Assembly (NCBI GenBank): GCA_004555335.1
Contig: SFII01000132.1
Coordinates: 1-6,828 of the forward strand
Length of the DNA: 6,828 nucleotides
DNA from: Coriobacteriaceae bacterium
GTDB lineage: Bacteria; Actinomycetota; Coriobacteriia; Coriobacteriales; Eggerthellaceae
Reading direction: 5' to 3'
Part shown: positions 6,266-6,828 of the stretch, piece after piece
Position numbering within the stretch: the first letter of the stretch is position 1
Layout of the letters: every line of letters starts with the position of its first letter
Translations under genes and position numbers: made by a program
Notes under the pieces: generated by a model
The model's input: only the letters and a program-made list of their open reading frames with translations
What the model was told of the DNA's origin: nothing
The model's database searches: none

Positions 6266-6529
6266 CTCCTCTAAGCGCCCATGCGGTGGCAGAATGGCAG
6301 CGGCAACGGTTGGCTCGTTTTCCGATGGTTGGCCAATAAAATAACCATTGGTAATCAATGATATCTAGTAATTGCATTCACGATTTCCGATAATCCTTCG
6401 CGCATCAGATTGCACAGCGCGGAAAAGGTGGTCGATCCATCGGCTTGCATTGGGCCTGGATACCGTTGCGGTTTCATTGTTCCGCCGGATCGGAGGAATT
6501 CTGCCGGCGTATTCTCCTAGGAGGTAGAG
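6266..6529 (+). promoter_or_regulatory. Regulatory region of the NCS2 permease gene
   Basis: This 264-nt stretch has no credible gene. Its left part (about 6323-6395) is clearly more AT-rich than the rest of the window and carries nested inverted repeats. Candidate -10 hexamers are TAAAAT (6337-6342) and GATAAT (6389-6394), neither with a good -35 at normal spacing. The right part is GC-rich, with CGCCGG (6483-6488) pairing CCGGCG (6504-6509). The ribosome site AGGAGGT (6519-6525) lies 4 nt before the ATG and is part of the palindrome CTCCTAGGAG (6514-6523). I looked for a purine riboswitch core because the gene is a purine transporter and did not find one. Confidence 0.5.
6323..6360. repeat. 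Nested inverted repeats, candidate operator
   Basis: Three dyads overlap in an AT-rich island: ATGGTT (6325-6330) with AACCAT (6343-6348); CCAAT (6333-6337) with ATTGG (6347-6351); and CATTG (6346-6350) with CAATG (6356-6360) around GTAAT. A self-complementary TTGGCCAA also lies at 6329-6336. Shared use of the CATTGG segment allows alternative pairings. The repeats could be a binding site for a dimeric repressor or activator of the purine permease; no known regulator consensus was recognised. Confidence 0.4.
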
Positions 6530-6828
6530 ATGGAAAAGGTATTCAGACTAAAAGAGCGTGGGACCACGATACGCAAAGAGGTCCTGGGAGGCGTGATCAC
6601 CTTCGTTTCGATGGTGTACATCCTAGCGGTGACCCCGTCGATCCTTTCTGCTGCGGGCATGGATCCCGCGGCGGTGTTCACAGCGACGGCCATTTCGGCG
6701 GCGGCGGCAACGCTGTTCATGGCCTTCTTCGCGAACTATCCCATCGCGCTGGCAAGCGGTATGGGTCTGAATGCCTTCTTCGCATATTCCGTGTGCATTC
6801 CCCTGGCGGAAGCGGGCGTCCAGAATCC
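6530..6828 (+). CDS. NCS2/AzgA-type purine (guanine/hypoxanthine/adenine) permease, N-terminal part
   Basis: The first 99 codons are visible and the gene runs off the right edge; the family is usually about 430-480 aa. The start is ATG 6530 after AGGAGGT. A charged cytosolic N-terminus (RLKERGTTIRKE, residues 6-17) leads into a first membrane segment with GGVITFVSMVYILAVTPSIL (20-39). The stretch AGMDPAAVFTATAISAAAAT (42-61) and the family signature NYPIALASGMGLNAFFAY (69-86) follow. AzgA-like members of NCS2 are proton-coupled importers of purine bases in the cytoplasmic membrane. The usual VNP of the first segment is VTP here (T35), a small departure. Which purine is carried cannot be decided from this part, and xanthine/uracil NCS2 members are less likely given the GMGLNAFFAY motif. 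Confidence 0.9.
   Translation, partial: MEKVFRLKERGTTIRKEVLGGVITFVSMVYILAVTPSILSAAGMDPAAVFTATAISAAAATLFMAFFANYPIALASGMGLNAFFAYSVCIPLAEAGVQN

Noticed and set aside
6514..6523. Palindrome CTCCTAGGAG over the permease ribosome site as a translational switch
   Set aside because: A 10-bp palindrome with no loop cannot fold on itself within the RNA; the anti-SD half probably arises by chance, although it is noted in the feature list.
6266..6529. Purine riboswitch before the NCS2 permease
   Set aside because: The conserved junction and loop sequences of the purine aptamer were sought and not found.

Overview
The window is a GC-rich (by eye, high 50s percent), tightly packed piece of bacterial chromosome. 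The gene set is a bacterial GH3 enzyme next to partner-switch (STAS and RsbW-like ATPase) parts, an Elp3-type radical SAM/GNAT tRNA enzyme, a stand-alone TSCPD protein and an AzgA-like NCS2 purine permease. With the codon style and strong GGAGG ribosome sites, this suggests an anaerobic gut-type actinobacterium of the Coriobacteriia (Eggerthella/Slackia-like). A clostridial relative cannot be excluded, and the placement is inference, not proof.

Left block (1-3894, + strand): the last 34 codons of a STAS-domain anti-sigma-factor antagonist run, with a 2-nt gap, into a complete GH3-family acyl-acid:amine ligase (577 aa). A strong hairpin follows. Next is a 627-aa protein in which a complete MATE exporter is fused in frame to an RsbW/SpoIIAB-like HATPase domain. 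Together they suggest a module that makes an amide conjugate, exports it, and is wired into a STAS/kinase partner switch. No such pathway is known to me for this combination, so the idea is a hypothesis from domain content and adjacency.

Middle (3788-5653, - strand): an Elp3-like gene (tRNA wobble-uridine modification) is convergent with the MATE-HATPase gene. The two reading frames overlap by 107 nt. In both proteins the family-like sequence ends at the same place, about 3836-3841, and both tails beyond it are simply antisense readings of the neighbour. This is best explained by loss of the natural 3' ends and the intergenic region, through a real deletion or an assembly collapse. The elp3 start has a perfect TATAAT placed so that transcription would begin at the ATG (a leaderless mRNA).

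Right block (5654-6828, + strand): a 197-nt divergent intergenic region with a leader hairpin precedes an 88-aa TSCPD protein. After it come a textbook intrinsic terminator (6229-6265), an AT-rich regulatory region with nested inverted repeats (about 6323-6360), and the first 99 codons of an NCS2/AzgA-type purine permease cut by the window edge. No tRNA, rRNA, CRISPR array, insertion sequence or integrase is visible.
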